Positions 23,912 to 33,990 of a stretch of 64,000 nt of DNA are shown here, in pieces. A model generated the notes under the pieces. It did no database searches, had not been told where the DNA came from, and saw only the letters and a list, made by a program, of their open reading frames with translations. The number at the start of each line of letters is the position of its first letter. Positions within the stretch are counted from its first letter, which is position 1. Origin of the DNA: Pseudomonas umsongensis (GTDB lineage Bacteria; Pseudomonadota; Gammaproteobacteria; Pseudomonadales; Pseudomonadaceae); NCBI RefSeq assembly GCF_002236105.1, contig NZ_NIWU01000006.1, positions 1 through 64,000 of the forward strand, read 5' to 3'. The translations under genes and the position numbers were made by a program.

Positions 23912-25312
23912 ATGCTGAAGAAGCTGTTCCAGTCATTCCGTACTCCCCTGCGTCGTACGCAACACATTCGCAGCACGCCTGAAGTGCTCAACAGCGGTCA
24001 ACATTCGCTGCAAAAGGCGCAATTCAGCCGTTACGCGGTGAACATCGTCGAACGCCTACAGGGCGCCGGGTACCAGGCCTATCTGGTCGGCGGCTGTGTG
24101 CGAGACATGCTGCTCGGCATCACGCCGAAAGACTTTGACGTCGCCACCAGTGCCACACCCGAACAGGTACGGGCAGAATTCCGTAATGCACGGATCATCG
24201 GCCGCCGGTTCAAACTGGTACACATCCACTTTGGCCGCGAAATCATCGAAGTCGCGACCTTCCGCGCCAATCACCCGCAAAACGACGAAGAGGAAGACAC
24301 CAATCAATCTTCGCGCAACGAAAGCGGGCGCATCCTGCGCGATAACGTCTACGGGACCCTGGAAGAAGACGCCCAACGTCGCGACTTCACCATCAACGCC
24401 CTGTATTACGACCCGGTCAGCGAACGCATTCTCGATTACGCCAACGGCGTACACGACATTCGCAACCAACTGATCCGCTTGATTGGCGACCCCAAGCAGC
24501 GCTACCAGGAAGATCCGGTGCGGATGCTGCGGGCCGTGCGTTTTGCCGCCAAGCTGAATTTCGGCATCGAAAAACACAGCGCCACGCCTATCCGCGAGCT
24601 GGCCCCCATGCTGCGCGAGATCCCGTCAGCCCGCTTGTTCGAAGAAGTGCTCAAGCTGTTCCTGTCCGGTCACGCCGCTGACACTTTTGAAATGCTGGTC
24701 GACCTGCAATTGTTCGATCCACTGTTCCCGGCGAGCGCCGAGGCACTGGAATACAACCCGACCTATACCCATACCCTGATCAGCGAAGCCCTGATCAACA
24801 CCGACCTGCGTATCAAGCAGAACAAACCGGTGACCCCGGCGTTCCTGTTTGCCGCCCTGCTCTGGCCTGCCCTGCCGGCGCGCGTATTGCGCCTGCAGGA
24901 CCGTGGCATGCCGCCAATTCCGGCGATGCAGGAAGCGGCTCACGAACTGATTGCCGAGCAGTGCCAGCGCATCGCGATCCCGAAACGCTTCACCATGCCG
25001 ATCCGCGAGATCTGGGACATGCAGGAGCGCCTGCCACGGCGCAGCGGCAAACGTGCCGACCTGCTGCTGGACAATCCGCGATTCCGCGCCGGTTACGACT
25101 TCCTGCTACTACGCGAAAGCGCGGGCGAGCAGACCGATGGCCTGGGCGAATGGTGGACGGACTACCAGGACGCCAACGACAGTGAGCGGCGCGACATGAT
25201 TCGCGACCTCAGTGGCAAGGACGACGGCACCGGCGGCCCACGCAAACGTCGTCGCAGCGGCGGCGCCAAGCGCAAGCGTTCAGCAGACGCTTCGAGCACC
25301 ACGGGCGAGTAA
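23912..25312 (+). CDS. pcnB: Poly(A) polymerase I
   Basis: A 466-residue polymerase that adds 3' poly(A) tails to RNAs and promotes their decay. The class II nucleotidyltransferase core shows GGCVRDMLLG followed by KDFDVATSA (the two catalytic aspartates near residues 76-78), then the RNA-binding region around RRFKLVHIHF. The C-terminus is a basic tail (GPRKRRRSGGAKRKR) usual for PcnB. The frame is open another 390 bp upstream, but that stretch is the crcZ gene, so the ATG at 23912 is preferred. TAGAAT at 23845-23850 may be its -10. folK follows after 3 bp. Confidence 0.95.
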   Translation: MLKKLFQSFRTPLRRTQHIRSTPEVLNSGQHSLQKAQFSRYAVNIVERLQGAGYQAYLVGGCVRDMLLGITPKDFDVATSATPEQVRAEFRNARIIGRRFKLVHIHFGREIIEVATFRANHPQNDEEEDTNQSSRNESGRILRDNVYGTLEEDAQRRDFTINALYYDPVSERILDYANGVHDIRNQLIRLIGDPKQRYQEDPVRMLRAVRFAAKLNFGIEKHSATPIRELAPMLREIPSARLFEEVLKLFLSGHAADTFEMLVDLQLFDPLFPASAEALEYNPTYTHTLISEALINTDLRIKQNKPVTPAFLFAALLWPALPARVLRLQDRGMPPIPAMQEAAHELIAEQCQRIAIPKRFTMPIREIWDMQERLPRRSGKRADLLLDNPRFRAGYDFLLLRESAGEQTDGLGEWWTDYQDANDSERRDMIRDLSGKDDGTGGPRKRRRSGGAKRKRSADASSTTGE

Positions 25313-25315
25313 TCC

Positions 25316-25801
25316 ATGGAACGCATCTACATCGGCATGGGCAGCAACCTCGTTGACCCCGCCGAACAGCTGCGCAGCGCCACCCTGGCGCTGGCACAGT
25401 TGCCGCAATCGGAACTGGTCGGGGTTTCAGCCTTCTATCAAAGCGATTCGTTGCTCCCTGGCCAACCGCGCTACACCAACGCGGTTGCCGCTCTCGACAG
25501 CACTCTGGCACCGCTTGAGCTGCTGGACGCCTTGCAATCCATTGAAAACGACCAAGGCCGCGAGCGCCTTGAGCGCTGGGGGCCGCGCACCCTGGATCTC
25601 GACATCCTGCTGTTCGGTGACCGCCTGATTGACGAGCCTCGCCTCAAAGTCCCGCATTACCATATGCACGAGCGGGCCTTTGTGCTCTATCCATTGGCAG
25701 AATTGGCCCCTGTGGATCTGCGCCTGGCTGATGGCCGCAGCCTGGCAGAATTGCTCAATGCGTGCCCGTTCGTCGGCCTGGAACGCCTGGCTACAAATTG
25801 A
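25316..25801 (+). CDS. folK: 2-amino-4-hydroxy-6-hydroxymethyldihydropteridine pyrophosphokinase
   Basis: A 161-residue HPPK enzyme that transfers pyrophosphate from ATP to hydroxymethyl-dihydropterin in folate synthesis. The start IGMGSNL and the signature RWGPRTLDLDILLFGD (about residues 85-100), with the Mg-binding DLD, are intact. It is 3 bp after pcnB and lies in the order pcnB-folK-panB-panC found across Pseudomonas. A REP doublet follows 11 bp after its stop, so panB-panC may have a separate promoter. Confidence 0.95.
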   Translation: MERIYIGMGSNLVDPAEQLRSATLALAQLPQSELVGVSAFYQSDSLLPGQPRYTNAVAALDSTLAPLELLDALQSIENDQGRERLERWGPRTLDLDILLFGDRLIDEPRLKVPHYHMHERAFVLYPLAELAPVDLRLADGRSLAELLNACPFVGLERLATN

Positions 25802-25812
25802 CACAAACCCCC

Positions 25813-25902
25813 TGTGGGAGCGGGCTTGCTCGCGAATGCGGTGTGTCAGTCGAGATCAATTTTGTATGACACACCGTATTCGCGAGCAAGCCCGCTCCCA
25901 CA
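25813..25902. repeat. REP doublet (REPIN), family TGTGGGAGCG, 36-bp arms
   Basis: Inverted arms 25813-25848 and 25867-25902 differ at one position in 36. The ends TGTGGGAGCGGGC...GCTCGCGAA match the element at 17533. The remainder of the folK-panB gap (25903-26166) holds no gene. A TTGACT at about 26000 and CTATAG near 26028 might form a panB promoter, but the spacing is poor. Confidence 0.9.
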
Positions 25903-26166
25903 TTGATTTGCGTCGAACAAAAGGTCCAAGGCTGCTGAAACGCATCAGTCCCATCGGTAACACCCTCCTCGTAACAATGCGGTAACACACGCAATTGACT
26001 TCCCACGTTCTCCTCACGACTATAGGCGTCCCGCTGCCGCCATCACGGCATCAAGGGCGCAATCCAGGCCTTAAAAGCACGACAGAAGACCGTGCGCCTG
26101 TATTTAACGAAGAATCACGCGCGTTACTCGCAGTAGTTTCCACAGCGCCTGAATGAGGAACTTTTC

Positions 26167-26967
26167 ATGCCAGCCATCACCCTGACCACTCTGCAAGGTC
26201 TCAAGCACAAAGGTGAAAAAATCACCATGCTGACCTGCTATGACGCAACCTTCGCCCACGCCTGCAACCAGGCCGGTGTCGAAGTGCTGCTGGTGGGCGA
26301 CTCCCTCGGCATGGTTCTGCAAGGTCATGACAGCACCCTGCCAGTGACCACCGCCGAAATGGCTTACCACGTGGCGGCCGTCAAACGCGGTAACACCGAC
26401 GCCTTGATCCTTGCCGACTTGCCCTTCATGGCCTACGCCACCACGGAACAGACCATGACCAACAGCGCCCTGCTGATGCAGTCCGGCGCTCACATGATCA
26501 AGGTCGAAGGCGCATTGTGGTTGGCGGACTCGATCCGCCTGCTGGCGGAACGAGGCGTTCCGGTCTGTGCCCACATGGGCCTGACCCCGCAATCGGTGAA
26601 CATCCTCGGTGGCTACAAGGTCCAGGGTCGCAATGAAAACCAGGCGCGGCAGATGCGTGCCGATGCCATTGCCCTGGAGCAGGCCGGCGCGGCGATGTTG
26701 CTGCTCGAATGCGTGCCCAGCGAACTGGCCGCAGAAATCACCCAGGCCGTGAACATTCCGGTCATCGGGATTGGCGCCGGCCACCACACAGACGGCCAGG
26801 TACTCGTGCTGCATGACATGCTGGGCCTGTCCATTACCGGTCGCGTCCCCAAGTTCGTGAAAAACTTCATGACCGGCCAAACCAGTATTCAGGCCGCCTT
26901 GAGCGCCTATGTCAGCGAAGTCAAGGCGTCGACTTTCCCTGGCACCGAACATGGATTCTCTGCATGA
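26167..26967 (+). CDS. panB: 3-methyl-2-oxobutanoate hydroxymethyltransferase
   Basis: A 266-residue TIM-barrel enzyme that makes ketopantoate from ketoisovalerate and methylenetetrahydrofolate, the first pantothenate step. Motifs TCYDATFAH, VGDSLGMVLQGHDSTLPVT (metal-binding aspartate) and AHMGLTPQS are intact. The stop overlaps the panC start by 4 bp. Its substrate, ketoisovalerate, comes from the ilv genes at the other end of this window, though they are not in one operon. Length is normal. Confidence 0.97.
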   Translation: MPAITLTTLQGLKHKGEKITMLTCYDATFAHACNQAGVEVLLVGDSLGMVLQGHDSTLPVTTAEMAYHVAAVKRGNTDALILADLPFMAYATTEQTMTNSALLMQSGAHMIKVEGALWLADSIRLLAERGVPVCAHMGLTPQSVNILGGYKVQGRNENQARQMRADAIALEQAGAAMLLLECVPSELAAEITQAVNIPVIGIGAGHHTDGQVLVLHDMLGLSITGRVPKFVKNFMTGQTSIQAALSAYVSEVKASTFPGTEHGFSA

Positions 26968-27824
26968 ACACCGTCAAAACCGTCCGCGAACTGCGGGCCG
27001 CCGTGGCCCGTGCCCGCGGTGAAGGCAAGCGCATCGGCTTCGTGCCAACCATGGGCAACCTGCACAGCGGTCATGTCGCACTGATCACCAAGGCCACCCA
27101 ACGGGTGGATTTCGTGGTCGCGAGCATCTTCGTCAACCCGCTGCAGTTCGGTGCCGGCGAAGACCTCGACAAATACCCGCGCACCCTCGCCGCAGACCAG
27201 GAAAAACTCCTTGAAGCGGGCTGCGACCTGCTGTTCGCGCCAACCGTTGAAGAGATGTACCCCGACGGCATGGCCGGACAGACCCGCGTCAGCGTCCCGC
27301 AACTTTCCGAAGGCCTGTGCGGCGCCAGCCGTCCAGGGCATTTCGAAGGTGTAGCAACGGTGGTCAGCAAGCTGTTCAACATGGTCCAGCCGGACCTGGC
27401 GATCTTCGGCCAGAAAGACTTCCAGCAACTGGCGGTCATTCGCGCGCTGGTGCATGACCTGAACATGCCGATCCAGATCATCGGCGAGCCGACGGTACGG
27501 GCGGCCGATGGCCTGGCACTGTCATCGCGCAATGGCTTCCTCACCGAAGACCAGCGCGCCGTGGCACCGGTGGTGTATCGCACGCTGAGCGAGATCGCCG
27601 AAGCGATCAGGCAGGGTGAGCGTGATTACCCGGCCCTGATCCGCACCAAGCTGCAACAACTCGAAGCGGCGGGCCTGCGCCCCGACTACCTGGAAATTCG
27701 TCATGGTATGAGCCTGCGCCCGGCAACCCCGGAAGATCGCGACCTGGTCATCCTGGTGGCGGCGTTCCTGGGGACGACGCGCTTGATTGACAATTTGCAC
27801 CTGAACCTCGACACCCCCGCCTGA
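26964..27824 (+). CDS. panC: Pantothenate synthetase (pantoate--beta-alanine ligase)
   Basis: A 286-residue class I adenylate-forming ligase joining pantoate and beta-alanine. The HIGH-like motif is GNLHSGHVALI near residue 30, and the KMSKS-like loop is SSRNGFL near residue 180. It is coupled to panB by ATGA overlap. The beta-alanine-forming panD, which follows panC in P. aeruginosa, is not in the 221 bp before pgi. That gap holds only an imperfect hairpin (27850-27880) and the pgi leader. Confidence 0.97.
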   Translation: MNTVKTVRELRAAVARARGEGKRIGFVPTMGNLHSGHVALITKATQRVDFVVASIFVNPLQFGAGEDLDKYPRTLAADQEKLLEAGCDLLFAPTVEEMYPDGMAGQTRVSVPQLSEGLCGASRPGHFEGVATVVSKLFNMVQPDLAIFGQKDFQQLAVIRALVHDLNMPIQIIGEPTVRAADGLALSSRNGFLTEDQRAVAPVVYRTLSEIAEAIRQGERDYPALIRTKLQQLEAAGLRPDYLEIRHGMSLRPATPEDRDLVILVAAFLGTTRLIDNLHLNLDTPA

Positions 27825-28045
27825 ATTCCCCCCCACAACGCCCCCACGACTGCGCCGGTATAAAAAAGTACCGGTCGCAGGTCCGACAAAGCCAAGACAG
27901 ATCGTCTCTCTGGGTTTACTGTTACCGGCCTGCGCTATTTAATCGTGTGCACGCAGGCTAACCGGATACCACTCAGACGGTGGTCAGGACATTCCGGTAT
28001 TTTCAGTGTCTTAAAGGCAGTTCAAGTAAAAGGAAACCCGCAGCG

Positions 28046-29710
28046 ATGGCGTACTACCGCACCCCCCACGACGTGACCGCCCTGCCCGCCTGGCAAGCGT
28101 TGAAAGACCACCGCCAGGCCATGCAGGATTTCAACATGCGCGAGGCGTTCAACGCCGACCCGCAGCGTTTTACCCAATTCACTCTCAGTAGCTGCGGCCT
28201 GTTTCTCGACTATTCGAAAAACCTGATCAACGCCCAGACCCGTGACCTGCTGGTAGGCCTGGCCGACGAAGTCGACCTCAAGGGCGCGATCAAGGCGCTG
28301 TTCGATGGCGAAATCGTCAATGCCTCCGAAGGACGCCCCGCCCTGCACACCGCCCTGCGTCGCCCGGTTGGCGACAAGTTGTCGGTCAACGGCGTCAACG
28401 TGATGCCTGAAGTGCACAAGGTGCTGAACCAGATCACTGACCTGGTGGGCCGCATCCACGACGGCCTGTGGCGCGGCTACTCCGAAAAGCCGATCACTGA
28501 CGTGGTCAACATCGGCATCGGCGGTTCGTTCCTCGGCCCCGAGCTGGTGTCCGAAGCCCTGCTGGCCTATGCCCAGAAAGGCGTGCGCTGCCACTACCTG
28601 GCGAACATCGATGGCAGTGAGTTCCACGAACTGGCGCTGAAACTGCGCGCCGAGACCACCTTGTTCATCGTCTCGTCGAAATCCTTCAACACCCTCGAAA
28701 CCCTGAAAAACGCCCAGGCCGCACGCGCCTGGTACCTGGCCCAAGGTGGTTCGGAAGCCGAGTTGCATCGCCACTTCATTGCGGTATCGAGCAACAACGC
28801 TGCCGCCGTGGCGTTCGGCATCCGCGAAGAAAACATCTTCCCGATGTGGGACTGGGTCGGCGGGCGTTACTCGCTGTGGTCGGCCATCGGCCTGCCGATC
28901 GCCCTGGCCATTGGCATGTCGAACTTCAAGGAACTGCTGTCCGGTGCCTACACCATGGACCAGCACTTCCTCAACACCCCTTTCGAACAGAACATGCCGG
29001 TGCTGCTGGCCCTGCTCGGCGTCTGGTACGGCAATTTCTGGGGTGCGCAAAGCCACGCGATCCTGCCGTACGACCACTACCTGCGGAACATTACCAAGCA
29101 CCTGCAACAGCTGGACATGGAATCCAATGGCAAGAGCGTGCGCCAGGACGGTACGCCCGTCAGCACCGATACCGGCCCGGTGATCTGGGGCGGTGTAGGC
29201 TGCAACGGCCAGCACGCTTACCACCAGTTGCTGCACCAGGGCACCCAACTGATCCCGGCCGACTTCATCGTGCCGATCGTCAGCTTCAACCCGGTGGCCG
29301 ACCACCACCAGTGGCTGTATGCCAACTGCCTGTCGCAAAGCCAGGCGCTGATGCTCGGCAAGACACTGGCCGAAGCCCAGGCCGAGCTGCGTGACAAAGG
29401 CATGAGCGAAGAACAGGTGCAGAGCCTTGCGCCGCACAAGGTGATCCCGGGCAACCGTCCGAGCAATACCCTGGTGGTCGAGCGTATCAGCCCGCGGCGC
29501 CTGGGTGCGCTGGTGGCGATGTACGAGCACAAAGTCTTCGTACAAAGCGTGATATGGGGCATCAACGCCTTCGACCAATGGGGTGTGGAGTTGGGCAAGG
29601 AGCTGGGCAAAGGCGTCTACAACCGCCTGGTCGGCAGCGAAGAAACCCCGGCTGACGACGCGTCTACCCAGGGCTTGATCAACTACTTCCGCGGGCGTCA
29701 CCGCGGCTGA
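28046..29710 (+). CDS. pgi: Glucose-6-phosphate isomerase
   Basis: A 554-residue enzyme interconverting glucose-6-phosphate and fructose-6-phosphate. In Pseudomonas, which lacks phosphofructokinase, it serves mainly gluconeogenesis and the Entner-Doudoroff cycle. Family signatures GGRYSLWSAIGLPIALA (near residue 272) and VPIVSFNPVADHHQ lead to the C-terminal catalytic-lysine region (VIWGINAFDQWGVELGK near residue 513). The frame is open 22 codons upstream, but the ATG at 28046, with AAAGGAAACC before it, begins the conserved protein. Confidence 0.96.
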   Translation: MAYYRTPHDVTALPAWQALKDHRQAMQDFNMREAFNADPQRFTQFTLSSCGLFLDYSKNLINAQTRDLLVGLADEVDLKGAIKALFDGEIVNASEGRPALHTALRRPVGDKLSVNGVNVMPEVHKVLNQITDLVGRIHDGLWRGYSEKPITDVVNIGIGGSFLGPELVSEALLAYAQKGVRCHYLANIDGSEFHELALKLRAETTLFIVSSKSFNTLETLKNAQAARAWYLAQGGSEAELHRHFIAVSSNNAAAVAFGIREENIFPMWDWVGGRYSLWSAIGLPIALAIGMSNFKELLSGAYTMDQHFLNTPFEQNMPVLLALLGVWYGNFWGAQSHAILPYDHYLRNITKHLQQLDMESNGKSVRQDGTPVSTDTGPVIWGGVGCNGQHAYHQLLHQGTQLIPADFIVPIVSFNPVADHHQWLYANCLSQSQALMLGKTLAEAQAELRDKGMSEEQVQSLAPHKVIPGNRPSNTLVVERISPRRLGALVAMYEHKVFVQSVIWGINAFDQWGVELGKELGKGVYNRLVGSEETPADDASTQGLINYFRGRHRG

Positions 29711-29741
29711 TCTGACACCGTTCCTGCGGGGAACTAACCTT

Positions 29742-29819
29742 GTAGGAGCTGCCGCAGGCTGCGATCTTTTGATCTTCTAAAAGCAAAGTCAAAAGATCGC
29801 AGCCTTCGGCAGCTCCTAC
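29742..29819. repeat. REP doublet (REPIN), family GTAGGAGCTG
   Basis: Arms start GTAGGAGCTGCCG and contain GGCTGCGATCTTTTGA, the same core as the repeats at 7196 and 36959. Left and right arms differ by GCAGG versus GAAGG. It lies in the 159-bp pgi-acs gap. Confidence 0.88.
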
Positions 29820-29849
29820 GAGGGTCGCGCAGCTCCCCTCTTGTCGCCA

Positions 29850-29862
29850 AACAAGAAGAAGG
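29850..29862 (+). promoter_or_regulatory. Candidate Crc/Hfq site over the acs ribosome-binding region
   Basis: AACAAGAAGAAGG fits the AAnAAnAA pattern bound by Hfq/Crc and includes the purine-rich ribosome-binding site, 7 nt before the acs ATG. Hfq/Crc binding here would block translation initiation. Confidence 0.6.
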
Positions 29863-29869
29863 AACCGTC

Positions 29870-31807
<1,938 letters not shown>

Positions 31808-31844
31808 CGTACTGCCGCCGCCTACGGAAAATCACCGGGACACC

Positions 31845-32714
31845 ATGGAATTCATTCGCAGCCGTATCGAAACCCAGATCATGAGCCTGACCGGCCTGTC
31901 CCTGGGCAAGCTCGACCTGGAAAACCCCAAGGGCGATCCTGGGCTGTTCGGACCGGATTCAGTGAGCTGGCAAGTCCACGCCGACTTCAGCAGCATGTTG
32001 ATCGGCGGTATCAGCGCCCTGATGCTGCAAGCGCTGCACCCGCTGGCCTTGGCCGGTGTGTGGGACCATTCGAATTTCCGCGAGGATATGCTCGGTCGCT
32101 TGCGCCGCACCGGGCAATTCATCTCCGGCACCACCTTCGGCTCACGACAGGACGCCGACTGGCTGATCGAAAAGGTGCGCACCATCCACCTGCAAATCAC
32201 CGGCACCGCGCCCGATGGCCGGCCCTATGCCGCCAGCGATCCCGACCTGCTGACCTGGGTGCACGTCGCCGAGGTCAGCAACTTCCTAGCAGCGCACCTG
32301 CGTTATCGAAATCCGCAGCTGTCCCTGGCCGATCAGGATCGTTATTACGCAGAGATCGCACTAGTGGCCGAGCGCCTGGGCGCCCGCGACGTGCCGCGCT
32401 CCCGGCAGGAAATTGCCGCTTATCTTGAACGCGTTCGCCCGCAACTGTTGTGCGACGAACGCAGTCGTGAAGTACTTCGACTGTTGTTGAACGCCCCCTC
32501 CCCCAGCCGTTTGGCCCGGCCTTTCGGCGGGTTGATGATGCAGGCCGGGATCGACCTGCTGCCAGATTGGGCCAGTGACATGCTCGGTGTGAGCCAGGGG
32601 CCGCTGCAACGCAAACTGATCCGCGCCAGTGTCAATCGCAGTGCGCCGATGCTGCGCTGGGCGGTGCGCAATGGCTCGGTGCATCGTGCGAAACGGCGTA
32701 TGGGCCTGTCGTAG
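31845..32714 (+). CDS. Oxygenase MpaB-family (DUF2236) protein
   Basis: A 289-residue protein of the DUF2236/MpaB/latex-clearing oxygenase-like family, proposed heme proteins. The conserved helical core is seen as LIGGISALMLQALHPLALAGV near residue 50 (with the family histidine) and WVHVAEVSNFLAAHLRY near residue 140. No signal peptide is evident. It starts 37 bp after acs and may be co-transcribed. Its substrate in bacteria is unknown. The stop is followed at once by a degenerate REP doublet whose first bases overlap the last codons. Confidence 0.85.
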   Translation: MEFIRSRIETQIMSLTGLSLGKLDLENPKGDPGLFGPDSVSWQVHADFSSMLIGGISALMLQALHPLALAGVWDHSNFREDMLGRLRRTGQFISGTTFGSRQDADWLIEKVRTIHLQITGTAPDGRPYAASDPDLLTWVHVAEVSNFLAAHLRYRNPQLSLADQDRYYAEIALVAERLGARDVPRSRQEIAAYLERVRPQLLCDERSREVLRLLLNAPSPSRLARPFGGLMMQAGIDLLPDWASDMLGVSQGPLQRKLIRASVNRSAPMLRWAVRNGSVHRAKRRMGLS

Positions 32715-32818
32715 GAGCGAGCTCGCGATGGACTTGAATACTGCGCGGAGTGTCAGGCACCCAGCGTCATCGTTGACGATCATCGTCGGAACGCCGCCCG
32801 GAGCATGCTCGCTCCTAC
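32711..32818. repeat. Degenerate REP doublet, GTAGGAGCGAGC type
   Basis: Arms GTAGGAGCGAGC (32711-32722) and GCTCGCTCCTAC (32807-32818) are inverted and the 84-bp centre is largely unpaired. The left arm touches the stop codon region of the DUF2236 gene, so the repeat inserted or expanded right at the gene end. Confidence 0.75.
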
Positions 32819-32880
32819 AAGTGCTACTGCGCTCAAGCTGTTAAACTCCCGCGCCCAATTCCTCCTGCAAGGCGCCCAGC

Positions 32881-33897
32881 ATGTCTTCCTTGAATCAGGC
32901 GCTGCGCGCCGCCCTTGAACATCGCCAGGACCTGCTGGCCGAGTTGCACAGCCAGGGCACCGACTGCTATCGCCTGTTCCATGGCAGCCAGGAAGGCGCC
33001 GGAGGGCTGACGATCGACCGCTATGGCCCACAACTGATGGTGCAAAGCTTCCATCAGTCGCTGGACCGCGAGGCGTTGCTGCACTTGCATGAAATCGTCA
33101 ATCAATACCTGGGGCTGGAAACCCTGCTGGTCTATAACGACCGCTCCCGTGGCAACTCGCGCATCGACCGTGAAGACACCGTCTACCGTGCCGAAGAAGC
33201 CGCACTGCAAGACCTGGTTGGCCACGAGTGGGGCTTGAATTACCGGGTACGCGGGCGCCATGCCGGGCAAGACCCGCTGTTGTTCCTCGACCTGCGCAAC
33301 ACCCGTGGCTGGGTCAAGGAGCACAGCAAGAACAAGCGCGTGCTGAACCTGTTCGCCTACACCTGCGGGGTCGGCCTCAGCGCCGCAGCCGGTGGTGCCA
33401 GCCAGGTGTGCAACCTGGATTTCGCCGAAGGCAACCTGGCGGTCGGGCGCGAGAATGGCTTGCTCAACCCGCAACTGCCGACCATGGAGTTCATCCAGTC
33501 CGACTACTTCCCGGCCATTCGCCAGTTGGCCGGCCTGCCCATCAGCCAGCGTCGCGGGCAGAAACTGCCGAGCTATCAACGCCTGGAACAGCGCCAGTAC
33601 GACCTGGTGCTGCTCGATCCGCCTGCCTGGGCCAAGAGTGCTTTCGGCACCGTCGACCTGCTGCGCGACTACCAGAGCCTGCTCAAGCCGGCATTGCTGA
33701 CCACCGCAGACAATGGCGTGCTGATCTGCTGCAACAACCTGGCAAAGGTCAGCATGGACGACTGGCGCGAGCAGGTCTTGCGTTGCGCCGAGAAGGCCGG
33801 CCGTCCGGTACGCGAGTGGACCGTCATGAAACCGGGCGCCGACTTCCCGTCGATGGATCAGCAGCCGCCCCTGAAAACCCTGATTCTGCAGCTCTGA
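32881..33897 (+). CDS. Class I SAM-dependent methyltransferase, RlmI/RlmK-like
   Basis: A 338-residue cytoplasmic methyltransferase resembling 23S rRNA cytosine-C5 methyltransferases of the RlmI type. Motif I is NLFAYTCGVGLSAA near residue 157, the acidic residue after strand 2 follows in NLDFAEGN, and motif IV is LLDPPAWAKS near residue 244. The family N-terminal PUA domain is replaced by a short region (GLTIDRYGPQL and so on). The target RNA position is not readable from sequence. It is flanked by the degenerate REP doublet and the DUF748 gene. Confidence 0.82.
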   Translation: MSSLNQALRAALEHRQDLLAELHSQGTDCYRLFHGSQEGAGGLTIDRYGPQLMVQSFHQSLDREALLHLHEIVNQYLGLETLLVYNDRSRGNSRIDREDTVYRAEEAALQDLVGHEWGLNYRVRGRHAGQDPLLFLDLRNTRGWVKEHSKNKRVLNLFAYTCGVGLSAAAGGASQVCNLDFAEGNLAVGRENGLLNPQLPTMEFIQSDYFPAIRQLAGLPISQRRGQKLPSYQRLEQRQYDLVLLDPPAWAKSAFGTVDLLRDYQSLLKPALLTTADNGVLICCNNLAKVSMDDWREQVLRCAEKAGRPVREWTVMKPGADFPSMDQQPPLKTLILQL

Positions 33898-33990
33898 AAG
33901 TCGCCGTTGTTTTCAGATAAATCCTGCCCGATGTAAGGACTTCGGAACCGAAATCGCGTGCCATACTCCAAGGCACTCCGATCCAGACAG

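Noticed and set aside
27850..27880. Hairpin CTGCGCCGGTA/TACCGGTCGCAG in the panC-pgi gap as a terminator
   Set aside because: No T-run follows on either strand and the stem has bulges. It may be a leader structure, but nothing supports a call.
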